Under the pieces are notes generated by a model, which saw nothing but the letters and a program-made list of their open reading frames with translations, did not search any database and had not been told where the DNA came from. This document shows positions 6,521-15,359 of a stretch of 46,584 bases of DNA, one piece after another (position 1 is the stretch's first letter; the number at the start of each line of letters is the position of its first letter). A program made the position numbers and the translations under genes. The stretch spans positions 1 through 46,584 of the forward strand of contig SCTQ01000311.1 of assembly GCA_004322345.1 (NCBI GenBank), given 5' to 3'. The stretch is from Aquabacterium sp. (GTDB lineage Bacteria; Pseudomonadota; Gammaproteobacteria; Burkholderiales; Burkholderiaceae_C).

Positions 6521-8188
6521 ATGAGATCTGAACTGGCTGCACGAGCGCACCTGCCGCGCCTGAACCTGAAAGCCTCGCTGCACTCGTTGCCGCAGGCGTT
6601 CTTCACCGCGCTGTCGGTCATCTGCCTCGTCGGCCTGCTGCTGGCCATGCCCAGCGCCCACGCGCTCACGCCCGAACAGGCGCACGCGATCGCCTCCGGC
6701 GACAACGAGACGCGCATCGAGGCGCTGCAGAAGGCGCTGCCCGAGGCCGATGCCAAGCTCGCCGCCCTCGTGCAGGCGCTGCTGGACGATGCCGTGAAGG
6801 TGGACGAAAAGCGCACCTACGTCATGCACGACGCCGGATACGTGGACGCCGCCACCGGCGAGGCGGCCACGCCGCCCGAGTCCGCAGAGGACGTCACCAA
6901 CAACAACCGCATGCGCGGCGAGCTGGAGGCCGCGCTGGCCTCGCTCAAGCTGCTGTCGGACGACGCCGCGAAGCGCGCCGAAGCCATCCGCGAGCTGTCC
7001 AGGCAGCCGCTGGGCGACTCCCACCTGCCGATGGTGGAGAAGGCGCTGGCCAAGGAAACCAACCCCGCGCAGAAGGCGACGCTGGAGCGCATGCGCGCGG
7101 GCATCCTGATCGCCAGCGAGGACAAGGGCAAGCGACTGGAGGCCGCCAAGTCGCTGGCCGCCAGCGGCCAGAGCGCCGTGCGCAGCCTGCTGCAGGAACG
7201 CCTCGCCCCCGATGCCGAGACCGATCCCGAGGTGCGCGGCGTGCTCCAGGTCTCGCTGCAGCAGGTGGAGTCACGCCTGGCCTGGGGCGAACGCGCCGGC
7301 GTGGTCTTCACCGGCATCAGCCTGGGCTCCATCCTGCTGCTGGCTGCCCTCGGCCTGGCCATCACCTACGGCCTGATGGGCGTCATCAACATGGCCCACG
7401 GCGAGCTGATCATGATCGGCGCCTACGCCACCTACGTGATGCAGAACCTGTTCCGCGCCTGGCTGCCGGGCTGGTTCGACTGGTACATCGTCGCCGCCGT
7501 GCCGGCCTCCTTCCTCGCCGCGGCCGTGGTGGGCGCGGTGCTGGAGCGCGGCGTGATCCGCTGGCTCTACGGCCGCCCGCTGGAGACACTGCTGGCCACC
7601 TGGGGCATCAGCCTGGTGCTGATGCAGGCGGTGCGCTCGCTCTTCGGCGCGCAGAACGTGCCGGTGGAGAACCCGAGCTGGCTGTCCGGCGGCATCGAGG
7701 TGATGAGCAACCTCACCCTGCCCTACAACCGCCTGGCCATCGTCGCCTTCGCCGCCATCGTGCTGCTCGGCATGAGCCTGCTGATCGCCCGCACCCGCAT
7801 GGGCCTGTTCGTGCGCAGCGTGACGCAGAACCGGCCGATGGCCTCCTGCATGGGCGTGAACACCGCCCGCGTGGACACCCTGGCCTTCGCGCTGGGCGCG
7901 GGCATCGCGGGCCTGGCCGGCTGCGCGCTGTCCCAGGTCGGCAACGTGGGCCCGGACCTGGGCCAGGGCTACATCGTCGACTCCTTCATGGTCGTGGTGC
8001 TGGGCGGAGTCGGCCAGCTGGCGGGCACCGTCTACGCGGCCCTGGGTCTGGGCGTGCTCAACAAGTTCCTCGAGGGTTGGGCCGGTGCGGTGCTGGCCAA
8101 GATCATGGTCCTCGTCTTCATCGTCGTCTTCATCCAGAAGCGGCCGCAAGGGCTGTTCGCGATGAAGGGCCGCAGTGCCGAAGCCTGA
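6521..8188 (+). CDS. urtB: Urea ABC transporter permease UrtB
   Basis: A 555-residue inner-membrane permease. A signal-like N-terminus (hydrophobic core about 27-45, ending SAHA) is followed by a long, charged, alpha-helical extracytoplasmic region (about 50-255), as in proteobacterial UrtB. The LivH-like transmembrane domain follows, starting near GVVFTGISLGSILLLAALGLAITYG, with INMAHGELIMIGAY, LLATWGISLVLMQ and GGVGQLAGTVYAALGLG. The ATG at 6521 was chosen; an in-frame TTG at 6509 sits 4-5 bases after a ggggc stretch and is a credible alternative. The downstream gene starts 19 bases after its stop. Confidence 0.95.
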   Translation: MRSELAARAHLPRLNLKASLHSLPQAFFTALSVICLVGLLLAMPSAHALTPEQAHAIASGDNETRIEALQKALPEADAKLAALVQALLDDAVKVDEKRTYVMHDAGYVDAATGEAATPPESAEDVTNNNRMRGELEAALASLKLLSDDAAKRAEAIRELSRQPLGDSHLPMVEKALAKETNPAQKATLERMRAGILIASEDKGKRLEAAKSLAASGQSAVRSLLQERLAPDAETDPEVRGVLQVSLQQVESRLAWGERAGVVFTGISLGSILLLAALGLAITYGLMGVINMAHGELIMIGAYATYVMQNLFRAWLPGWFDWYIVAAVPASFLAAAVVGAVLERGVIRWLYGRPLETLLATWGISLVLMQAVRSLFGAQNVPVENPSWLSGGIEVMSNLTLPYNRLAIVAFAAIVLLGMSLLIARTRMGLFVRSVTQNRPMASCMGVNTARVDTLAFALGAGIAGLAGCALSQVGNVGPDLGQGYIVDSFMVVVLGGVGQLAGTVYAALGLGVLNKFLEGWAGAVLAKIMVLVFIVVFIQKRPQGLFAMKGRSAEA

Positions 8189-8207
8189 CCCCACCACCCA
8201 TCCGAAC

Positions 8208-9347
8208 ATGAGCGCCGTCCTCGCATCCCCCCCCGCCGCGCTGGCTCCGCCGCGCGGCCTCCTCCTCGGCACCAAGGGCTGGTCCGGCGTGATGGCCGCG
8301 GTCATCGCCATCCTGGTCCTCGCGCCGGTGCTCAACCTGATGGTGCCCGCCGGCAGCGCGCTGCACCTGAGCGACTACATGGTCGCGCTGGTGGGCAAGA
8401 TCATGTGCTACGCCATCTGCGCGCTTGCGATGGACCTGATCTGGGGCTACACCGGCATCCTGTCGCTGGGCCACGGGCTGTTCTTCGCGCTGGGCGGCTA
8501 CGGCATGGGCATGTACCTCATGCGCCAGATCGGCCGCGACGGCAACTACAAGAGCGACCTGCCGGACTTCATGGTGTTCCTGAACTGGAAGGAACTGCCC
8601 TGGCACTGGGCGCTGTCCGACTCCTTCGTCGCCCAGATGCTGCTGGTGATCCTGGTCCCCGGCCTGCTGGCCTTCGTCTTCGGCTTCTTCGCCTTCCGCT
8701 CGCGCATCAAGGGCGTGTACTTCTCGATCATCACGCAGGCGATGACCTATGCCGCGATGCTGCTGTTCTTCCGCAACGAGACCGGCTTCGGCGGCAACAA
8801 CGGCTTCACCGACTTCAAGCGCATCCTCGGCATCCCCATCGCCACGCCGTCCACGCGCATGGTGCTGTTCGTCATCACGGGCCTGACCCTGGTGGGCTTC
8901 TTCCTGATGGCGCGCTGGCTGGTGGGCACCAAGTTCGGCCGCGTGCTGCAGGCGATCCGCGACGCCGAGAACCGCGTGATGTTCTGCGGCTACAACCCGC
9001 TGGCCTACAAGCTGGGCATCTGGACGCTGTCGGCCGTGATGTGCGCCATCGCCGGTGCCCTGTACGTGCCGCAGGTCGGCATCATCAACCCCAGCGAGAT
9101 GTCGGTGCCCGCGGGCATCGAGATCGCGATCTGGGCCGCGGTGGGCGGACGCGCCACGCTGGTGGGCCCGATCATCGGCGCCTTCTTCGTCAACGGCGTG
9201 AAGAGCTGGCTGACCGTCGTCGCTCCCGAGTACTGGCTCTACTTCCTCGGCGCGCTGTTCATCGCCGTGACCCTCTTCCTGCCGCAGGGCATCGTCGGCG
9301 GCGTGCGCAAGCTGCTGGGCAAGAACGACCAGGAGACCCGCGCATGA
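8208..9347 (+). CDS. urtC: Urea ABC transporter permease UrtC
   Basis: A 379-residue LivM-like permease and partner of UrtB. It has several hydrophobic transmembrane segments, WGYTGILSLGHGLFFALGGYGMGMY, GFGGNNGFTDFKRILG and the late motif IWAAVGGRATLVGPIIGAFFVNGVKSWL, which are typical of UrtC. Start: ATG at 8208. An in-frame GTG at 8175 overlapping the end of urtB would add 11 residues with no family character. The stop overlaps the urtD ATG (ATGA at 9344-9347), which argues for coupled synthesis of permease and ATPase. Confidence 0.95.
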   Translation: MSAVLASPPAALAPPRGLLLGTKGWSGVMAAVIAILVLAPVLNLMVPAGSALHLSDYMVALVGKIMCYAICALAMDLIWGYTGILSLGHGLFFALGGYGMGMYLMRQIGRDGNYKSDLPDFMVFLNWKELPWHWALSDSFVAQMLLVILVPGLLAFVFGFFAFRSRIKGVYFSIITQAMTYAAMLLFFRNETGFGGNNGFTDFKRILGIPIATPSTRMVLFVITGLTLVGFFLMARWLVGTKFGRVLQAIRDAENRVMFCGYNPLAYKLGIWTLSAVMCAIAGALYVPQVGIINPSEMSVPAGIEIAIWAAVGGRATLVGPIIGAFFVNGVKSWLTVVAPEYWLYFLGALFIAVTLFLPQGIVGGVRKLLGKNDQETRA

Positions 9348-10237
9348 CCCCCGAACTGATGGCCGCCGGCGCAAAGGCGAAGGAGCTGCACGACCTGCGC
9401 GGCAAGGGACTGCCCGAAGGCGCCTCCGGCGCGAGCTATGGCCGCGTCGTGAATCCCGAGGTGGCCGACGTCGCGCACGGCGCGATCCTCTATCTGGACG
9501 ACATCACCGTCAGCTTCGACGGTTTCAAGGCGCTGAACAAGCTGTCGCTGAACATCAGCGCCGGCGAGCTGCGCTGCATCATCGGCCCCAACGGCGCGGG
9601 CAAGACGACGATGATGGACGTGATCACCGGCAAGACGCGGCCCGACTCGGGCAGCGCCTTCTTCGGCTCCAACATCGACCTGCTGCGCCTGCGCGAGAAC
9701 GCCATCGCCCGCATCGGCATCGGGCGCAAGTTCCAGAAGCCGACGGTCTTCGAATACCTCAGCGTGTTCGAGAACCTGGAACTGGCCCTGGCTGCCGACC
9801 GCAGCGCACGCGCGTCGGTGCTCTTCCGCCTGACCGGCGAGCAGCTGGACCGCATCGGCGAGGTGCTGACGCTGATCCACCTGAAGGACCATGCGCAGCG
9901 CACGGCCGGCCTGCTGTCGCACGGCCAGAAACAATGGCTGGAGATCGGCATGCTGCTGATGCAGGACCCCAAGCTGCTGCTGCTGGACGAACCCGTGGCC
10001 GGCATGACCGACGAGGAGACCGAACGCACGGCGGAGCTGTTCCTCTCGCTGGAAGGCTCGCACTCGCTGGTCGTCGTCGAGCACGACATGAAGTTCATCG
10101 GCGAGCTGCAAACCGGCGGCGCCAACGGCGACCGCAAGAAGGTCACCGTGCTGCACGAAGGCAGCGTGCTGGCCGAAGGAACGCTGGCCCAGGTCCAGAG
10201 CAACGAGAAGGTGATCGAGGTCTACCTCGGACGCTGA
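9344..10237 (+). CDS. urtD: Urea ABC transporter ATP-binding protein UrtD
   Basis: A 297-residue ABC ATPase of the LivG type. Walker A is GPNGAGKT (81-88), the signature is LSHGQ (191-195), Walker B is LLLLDEP (211-217) and the H-loop is in VVVEHDM. Two features make it longer than a minimal LivG-type protein: about 46 residues before the ABC fold begins (ILYLDDITVSFDGF), and a polar stretch LQTGGANGDRKK near 255-266 between the H-loop region and the VTVLHEG strand. The start overlaps urtC and the urtE start follows 15 bases after its stop. It should energise uptake together with UrtE. Confidence 0.95.
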   Translation: MTPELMAAGAKAKELHDLRGKGLPEGASGASYGRVVNPEVADVAHGAILYLDDITVSFDGFKALNKLSLNISAGELRCIIGPNGAGKTTMMDVITGKTRPDSGSAFFGSNIDLLRLRENAIARIGIGRKFQKPTVFEYLSVFENLELALAADRSARASVLFRLTGEQLDRIGEVLTLIHLKDHAQRTAGLLSHGQKQWLEIGMLLMQDPKLLLLDEPVAGMTDEETERTAELFLSLEGSHSLVVVEHDMKFIGELQTGGANGDRKKVTVLHEGSVLAEGTLAQVQSNEKVIEVYLGR

Positions 10238-10252
10238 GCGGAAACGAGCGCC

Positions 10253-10945
10253 ATGCTGCAAGTCGAAAAGGTCAACCAGTTCTACGGCGGATCCCACATC
10301 CTTCGCGACCTCAGCTTCGAGGCGAAGCTGGGGGAAGTCACCGTCGTGCTGGGCCGCAACGGCGTGGGCAAGACCACGCTGCTCAAGAGCCTGATGGGCC
10401 TGGTGCCGATCAAGACCGGGGGCATCCGGCTGGACGGCCGCGACATCCACAAGCTCACGCCGTACGAACGCGTGCGCCTGGGCGTGGGCTACGTGCCCCA
10501 GGGCCGCGAGATCTTCGGCCGGCTCACGGTGGAGGAGAACCTGCGCATGGGCCTGGCGAGCAAGCCCGGCGGCACGCCGGTCCCGGGCGAGCTGTTCGAG
10601 CTGTTCCCCGTGCTCAAGCAGATGCTGCACCGTCGCGGCGGCGACCTCTCGGGCGGCCAGCAGCAGCAACTGGCCATCGCCCGCGCGCTGGCGGCCGGCC
10701 CCAAGCTGCTGATCCTCGACGAGCCCACCGAAGGCATCCAGCCTTCGGTCATCAAGGACATCGGCCGCGTCATCCGCCTGCTGGCCGACCGCGGCACCAT
10801 GGCCATCGTGCTGGTCGAGCAGTACTACGACTTCGCCGAGGAGCTGGCCGACCAGTACCTGCTGATGGAGCGCGGCGAGATCATCAAGCGGGGGCGCGGC
10901 GAGAACATGAAGGCCGAAGGCGTGCGCGAGGCGGTTTCCATCTGA
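10253..10945 (+). CDS. urtE: Urea ABC transporter ATP-binding protein UrtE
   Basis: A 230-residue ABC ATPase of the LivF type. Walker A is GRNGVGKT (34-41), the Q-loop is near VPQGREIF (81-88), the signature is LSGGQ (132-136) and Walker B is LLILDEP (152-158), followed by TEGIQPS, a stretch characteristic of LivF/UrtE. Length is normal. It ends the urt operon and converges on the cation-efflux gene with only 6 bases between stop codons. No intrinsic terminator is visible there. Confidence 0.96.
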   Translation: MLQVEKVNQFYGGSHILRDLSFEAKLGEVTVVLGRNGVGKTTLLKSLMGLVPIKTGGIRLDGRDIHKLTPYERVRLGVGYVPQGREIFGRLTVEENLRMGLASKPGGTPVPGELFELFPVLKQMLHRRGGDLSGGQQQQLAIARALAAGPKLLILDEPTEGIQPSVIKDIGRVIRLLADRGTMAIVLVEQYYDFAEELADQYLLMERGEIIKRGRGENMKAEGVREAVSI

Positions 10946-10951
10946 GCCGGC

Positions 10952-11875
10952 TCAGGCCTCCTGGGAGGGCGTGGCGGCGTTGAGCGCCTCGACATCCGCC
11001 GGCAGCAGCTCGATGGTCACGCGCAGGCCCCGCACCGCCTCCATCAGTGCGCGCTCCACCCCCTCGCGCTGCGCGGCGGCACGCGCCAGGCTCCAATCCC
11101 CCGGCACGTGCATGTGCATCTGGCAGAACTTGTCCTGGGCGGCGCGCCGGCTGCGCACGTGGTCGAAACGCACCGCGCCCCGGGCCTCGGCCGCCAGGCG
11201 CTGCAGCGTGGTGTCGATGGCGGCCAGCTCGGCCGGCTCCAGACCGTGGTCCATCAGCCCGTCCACCGACCGCCGCAGCAGGCTCCAGGCCTCGCGCGTG
11301 ATGTTGGCCGCCACGCCCAGCGCCAGCAGCGGGTCCAGCCACAGCCAGCCGGTGGCCTGCACGAGGAAGACCCCCACGGCCACGCCGATGGAAGTCCAGA
11401 CGTCCGTGTAGAGGTGCCGGGCATCGGCCTCCAGCGCGATGGAATGGTGCTCGCGAGAGGCCCGCATCAGCATCCAGGCCACCACGCCGTTGATCACCGA
11501 GCTGACCATGGACAGCGCCACCCCGAGGACCGGCGCGTCGATGGGTTGGGGCTGGGCGAAACGCTGCACCGCCGCCCAGGCGATGCCGCCGGATGCGCCC
11601 AGGATCAGCAAGGCCTCGAAGCCGCTGGAGAAATACTGCGCCTTGCCATGGCCGTAGGGATGCTCGTCGTCCGGCGGCGCATGGGCCACCGTCACCATCC
11701 ACAGCGCGAAGACCGCGGCGGCCAGATTGACGAAGGACTCCATCGCGTCGGACAGCAGGCCGACGGAGCCGGTCAGCCACCAGGCCAGGGTCTTCAGGCC
11801 GATGGTGGCGACGGCGGCGGCAATGGAGAGATGAAGCCAGCGTTGCACGGACATCGGGCGATTGTCGCCGGCCAT
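10952..11875 (-). CDS. Cation diffusion facilitator (CDF) family transporter
   Basis: A 307-residue inner-membrane metal-proton antiporter of the CDF family, which exports divalent metals (Zn, Fe, Co, Mn and others). The N-terminal part is rich in transmembrane helices, with the TM2 motif LLSDAMESFVN (40-50) and the TM5 HxxxD motif as H154/D158 in DARHLYTD. A DDEHPYGHGKAQYFSS loop (69-84) is typical. The C-terminal cytoplasmic domain carries FCQMHMHVPG. The TM2 site reads E46-N50 where YiiP-like proteins have Asp-Asp, so metal specificity cannot be assigned. It lies 20 bases after the SUKH-like gene on the same strand and may be co-transcribed with it. Confidence 0.9.
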   Translation of the reverse strand: MAGDNRPMSVQRWLHLSIAAAVATIGLKTLAWWLTGSVGLLSDAMESFVNLAAAVFALWMVTVAHAPPDDEHPYGHGKAQYFSSGFEALLILGASGGIAWAAVQRFAQPQPIDAPVLGVALSMVSSVINGVVAWMLMRASREHHSIALEADARHLYTDVWTSIGVAVGVFLVQATGWLWLDPLLALGVAANITREAWSLLRRSVDGLMDHGLEPAELAAIDTTLQRLAAEARGAVRFDHVRSRRAAQDKFCQMHMHVPGDWSLARAAAQREGVERALMEAVRGLRVTIELLPADVEALNAATPSQEA

Positions 11876-11895
11876 GACGGCCGCCCGGCCTGCGC

Positions 11896-13167
11896 CTACG
11901 CGGCCAGGCCCCGGTCGGCCAGGCGGACCAGGCTGGCCAGGTCATGCAGGTAGGCGCCGTTCGTCAGGCCGGTCAGCGTGGTCACGAAGGACAGGACCGT
12001 GGATGCGCCGTCCTCGACCGCGCGCAGCATCGACTCGTCGTCCCGGTTGGGGTCGCCATCCTTCACCGCCGCACCGTTCAATGCGTTGATCTCGGGCCAC
12101 GCCAGCGCGGCACCAGGTACATGGGTGACTTCGACCAGGCCCTGCCCTTTCGAACGGATGCGGACCGCGTGCTTCACCCCGGCGTGCGCCAGGCTGGGCG
12201 CGCTGAGCAGGAGCGAGTCTCCTTCGCGCTCGAACTCGGGCGCTTCGCCGTCCCGGCCCAGCACGGCCAGCAGCAGCATCTGCTCCGGCGGGACGGGGGA
12301 GGGTGGCAGCGCGGCGGCGATCTCGTCGAGGGAGGGCTCGCCGTTCACCTCGATCGCGTTCGGCAGGCCGGCGTCGTGCGCCAGCGCACTCACCAGCGCC
12401 CGTGCGATCGACGCATCGGCAGGCAGCAGGCCGCGGTATCGGTCGCAGCCCTCCTGGATGCAGCCGCGCACGAACCGGGCCCTGCGGTTGAACGCGTTCA
12501 TCGCCTCGGGGCTCTTCGAAGACGGCTGCGTCCAGTGCACGAAGACGCCGGGCGCCTTGTGCCAGTACTCCCTGCCGTTGCCGAAGCGGATCTCGATGCG
12601 GCTGCCGTCACCGGGCCGGCGCACGACGAAGCTGCCGCCCACGCCCTCGTCCGTGTGCAGCTCATCGGGGAGGTGGCTGCGGATCGCCGCCATCACCCGG
12701 TCGCGCAGGTCCTTCGCGCGCGCCTCTTCCAGATGCTGATCGAGCTCATTGGCAAGCCAGGCCACGGCCTTGTCCTCGAAGCCCGCCTTCAGCGCGTCCA
12801 GCTCGCCGCGATAGAAGGACTGCAGGCGGCCCGCTGCATCGAGGACCAGGCACTCCTGCGGGAAGTGGTTGGTCTTGGCGAGCACCGGCGTCGCGTCGGC
12901 GACGGTGCGGTCCCAGACGGCGAACTCCTGCTCGACCTCCGCCCGTGCGGCCTCCACCGACAGGCCTTGCGGGCCCGTCCCGAACACGACACACCGGCCG
13001 GCCCGCAGCGCCCCGAACTCCTTGAGGAAGGCAAGGTACTCCGGAGGAAGGCATCCGCCGGCGGAGGACTGGAGGGCCGCGACCTCGGGATCGGTGGCCG
13101 GGGTGCCGCGCTCCAGCGGCATCCCGGCCTGCTGCATCCGCGCCAACATGTCGGCGATACGGGTCAT
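11896..13167 (-). CDS. SUKH (SMI1/KNR4)-like protein of unknown function
   Basis: A 423-residue soluble protein with no signal peptide or membrane segment. Residues about 24-145 resemble a SUKH/SMI1-KNR4 domain: LPPEYLAFLKEFGA (40-53), a central strand region, then FEDKAVAWLANELDQ (130-144) at the expected end. The C-terminal 270 residues match no family I know. SUKH domains often act as immunity proteins against polymorphic toxins, but no toxin, Rhs or secretion gene lies nearby, and housekeeping relatives exist. The ATG at 13167 is chosen because aaggaga lies about 8 bases upstream; the in-frame extension to 13245 lacks such a site. Confidence 0.65.
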   Translation of the reverse strand: MTRIADMLARMQQAGMPLERGTPATDPEVAALQSSAGGCLPPEYLAFLKEFGALRAGRCVVFGTGPQGLSVEAARAEVEQEFAVWDRTVADATPVLAKTNHFPQECLVLDAAGRLQSFYRGELDALKAGFEDKAVAWLANELDQHLEEARAKDLRDRVMAAIRSHLPDELHTDEGVGGSFVVRRPGDGSRIEIRFGNGREYWHKAPGVFVHWTQPSSKSPEAMNAFNRRARFVRGCIQEGCDRYRGLLPADASIARALVSALAHDAGLPNAIEVNGEPSLDEIAAALPPSPVPPEQMLLLAVLGRDGEAPEFEREGDSLLLSAPSLAHAGVKHAVRIRSKGQGLVEVTHVPGAALAWPEINALNGAAVKDGDPNRDDESMLRAVEDGASTVLSFVTTLTGLTNGAYLHDLASLVRLADRGLAA

Positions 13168-13365
13168 GTTTCTGTCTCCTTGTGGTTTGTGGATCGTCGT
13201 GCACGCTGCAGCCACGGCTTCGCGCCCTGCACGGACATTGCGCAATTGTCATCGGCCACACGGTCCCCGCACTTGTCCGCGGACGCCCGGCCCGGCGCAG
13301 GACCGATACTCCGCGGTTGCGCGGGCGGCAGCGCTGTTCCTCATGCCGCCAGGAACCTGCGATCG

Positions 13366-14028
13366 ATGATGGACATCCTGCTGCTCGAAGACGACATCGA
13401 CCTGGGCCAGGCCGTGTGCGACCACCTGGAGGCGCACCAGCACCAGGTCAACTGGATGAAGCTCTGCGAACAGGCCAACAAGGCCCTGGCCGACAAGCGC
13501 ACTGCCCTGTGCCTGTTCGACCTGCGCCTGCCCGACGGCGACGCGCTGGACGTGCTGCGCGCCATGCGAGCCCGGGGCGACACGCGGCCGGTGATCGTGC
13601 TGACCGCCCAGGACCAGGTCAGCGACCGCATCCGCGGCCTGCAGGCCGGCGCCGACGACTACCTGGTCAAGCCCTTCGACCTCGACGAGCTGCTGGCCCG
13701 CATCGATGCGGTCGCCCGGCGCAGCGGCGCGGTCTCGCCCGGCGCCTTGCGCAGCGGCGACCTGGTGCTGGACTTCGAGGCCAAGTCCGCCTGGCGCGGC
13801 AGCGAGGTGCTGTCGCTGACCGCGATGGAATGGACCCTGCTGCGCTGCCTGACCAGTCAGGCCGGGCGCATCTGGAGCCGCAATGACCTGCTGGCCGCCG
13901 CCCATCCCCAGGGGCATGACGAGGCCGAGAGCAACTCGCTGGAGGTCATCATCAGCCGCCTGCGCCGCAAGCTGGGCGCCGAGCGCATCAGCACCCACCG
14001 CGGCCTGGGCTACCGCTTCGAGACCTGA
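13366..14028 (+). CDS. Two-component response regulator, OmpR/PhoB family
   Basis: A 220-residue regulator. The receiver domain (about 1-115) has the acidic pair E9/D10, the phospho-acceptor D52 in LFDLRLPDGD, T80 and K102 in LVKPFD. A winged-helix DNA-binding domain follows (about 125-218) with SLEVIISRLRRKLG as recognition-helix region and GLGYRFE at the end. The overall look is QseB/TctD-like. Start: ATG at 13366, with a second ATG directly after it; aggaa lies 10 bases upstream. The stop overlaps the kinase start. It is divergent from the SUKH-like gene across 198 bases. The controlled genes cannot be inferred. Confidence 0.93.
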   Translation: MMDILLLEDDIDLGQAVCDHLEAHQHQVNWMKLCEQANKALADKRTALCLFDLRLPDGDALDVLRAMRARGDTRPVIVLTAQDQVSDRIRGLQAGADDYLVKPFDLDELLARIDAVARRSGAVSPGALRSGDLVLDFEAKSAWRGSEVLSLTAMEWTLLRCLTSQAGRIWSRNDLLAAAHPQGHDEAESNSLEVIISRLRRKLGAERISTHRGLGYRFET

Positions 14029-15359
14029 TGATCGACTACCCGGGCGAGTCCGCAGCCAGCGGCCACTGGAGCCTGGAAAAGCGCCTGCGCTACCAGTTGC
14101 TGCTGCCGCTGGCCTTCCTCTGGGTGGCGGGCGTGTCGATCGCGGTGGCCGCCGTCTGGAACCAGATCAACGACGTGATGGACGATTCGCTGGTCCAGGT
14201 GGCCGAGCGCATCGCCAGCCTGCCCGGCCCCTCGGCCGGCAACACCCTGGGCACGCTGGAGCTGGCCTCGCCGGTGCAGTTCCAGTACGTGGACGTCGAG
14301 GGCAACGTGCTGTGGCGCTCGAAGGAAGCGCCCGCCGTCACTCACGCCGACTGGCGCCGCCCCGGCGTGCGCACCGAAGGGCTGATGCGCGTGGCCGTGC
14401 GGCCGGCCGCCGACGGCCAGCACTTCGCGCTGGCAATGGAGCCCTTCCAGGCGCGCCACAAGGCGATGTTCACCGCCGTGCAGGCGCTGCTGCTGCCCTT
14501 GCTGCTGCTGCTGCCGGTGGCCACGCTGGTGGTCTCCTACACCCTCAGCCGCGGCTTCGACAGCCTGGAGCAGCTGCGCCGCGCGCTGGCCACGCGGCCG
14601 GTGCACCAGCTCGACGCCCTGCCCACCGAGGACGTGCCGCACGAACTGCTGGCCCTGGTGGCAACGATCAACGAACTGCTGGGCCGCGTCTCGCTGATGA
14701 TGAGCGCGGAAAAGACCTTGGCCGCCAACAGCGCGCACGAGCTGCGCACCCCGCTGGCCGCGGCGCGCGCCCAAGCCCAGCTGCTGCTGCCCGACATGCC
14801 GCCCGGCACGCCGGCCTACGAACGTGTCGCGGTGCTGCTGCGGCGCCTGGACCAGCTGATCCACCTGACGGCCAAGCTGATGCAGCTCTCGCGCGTGGAG
14901 GCCGGCCTGGGGCTGGCGCGCGAGCCGGTGGACCTGGAGCTGCTGGCCCGCATGGTGGTGCGCGACTTCAACGCACCCGGCGAGCAGGCGCGCCTGGTGC
15001 TGGAGACCAGCGAGCTGCCGTCCTGGGCCATGGGCGATGTCGATGCGCTGGGCATCGCGCTGCGCAACCTGATCGAGAACGCGCTGCGCCACTCGGGCGG
15101 CTCGACCGTCACGGTGCGCGTCGAACCCTATGGCGTGGTGTCGGTGGAGGACGAAGGCGAGGGCGTCGATGCCGACGCGCTGGCGCGCCTGCGCCAACCC
15201 TTCCAGCGCGGCAGTTCCAAGGCCGAAGGCCATGGGCTGGGCCTGTCCATCGTCGATGCGGTGGCCCAGCAAAGCGGCGGCACGCTGGAGCTGGAGTCCC
15301 CGCTGCGTCCGGGCCGCGGCGGCTTCCGCGCCTCCCTGCGGCTGGATCCGGCGCCCTGA
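14028..15359 (+). CDS. Sensor histidine kinase of the adjacent two-component system
   Basis: A 443-residue membrane kinase. TM1 is about 23-43 and TM2 about 149-171, with a periplasmic domain of about 105 residues between them, and then a HAMP-like linker. The phospho-accepting H-box is SAHELRTPL with H237. The N-box is NLIENALRHS, the G1 box DEGEGV and the G2 box GHGLGLSIV. It overlaps the response-regulator gene (tgATG), the usual arrangement for a cognate pair. The periplasmic part gives no clue to the signal. Its stop codon directly abuts the tyrS stop on the other strand with no bases between. Confidence 0.93.
   Translation: MIDYPGESAASGHWSLEKRLRYQLLLPLAFLWVAGVSIAVAAVWNQINDVMDDSLVQVAERIASLPGPSAGNTLGTLELASPVQFQYVDVEGNVLWRSKEAPAVTHADWRRPGVRTEGLMRVAVRPAADGQHFALAMEPFQARHKAMFTAVQALLLPLLLLLPVATLVVSYTLSRGFDSLEQLRRALATRPVHQLDALPTEDVPHELLALVATINELLGRVSLMMSAEKTLAANSAHELRTPLAAARAQAQLLLPDMPPGTPAYERVAVLLRRLDQLIHLTAKLMQLSRVEAGLGLAREPVDLELLARMVVRDFNAPGEQARLVLETSELPSWAMGDVDALGIALRNLIENALRHSGGSTVTVRVEPYGVVSVEDEGEGVDADALARLRQPFQRGSSKAEGHGLGLSIVDAVAQQSGGTLELESPLRPGRGGFRASLRLDPAP

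Noticed and set aside
5102-7024. Minus-strand open frame opposite urtA and urtB
   Set aside because: It is antisense to clear urt genes, with no domain and a biased composition.
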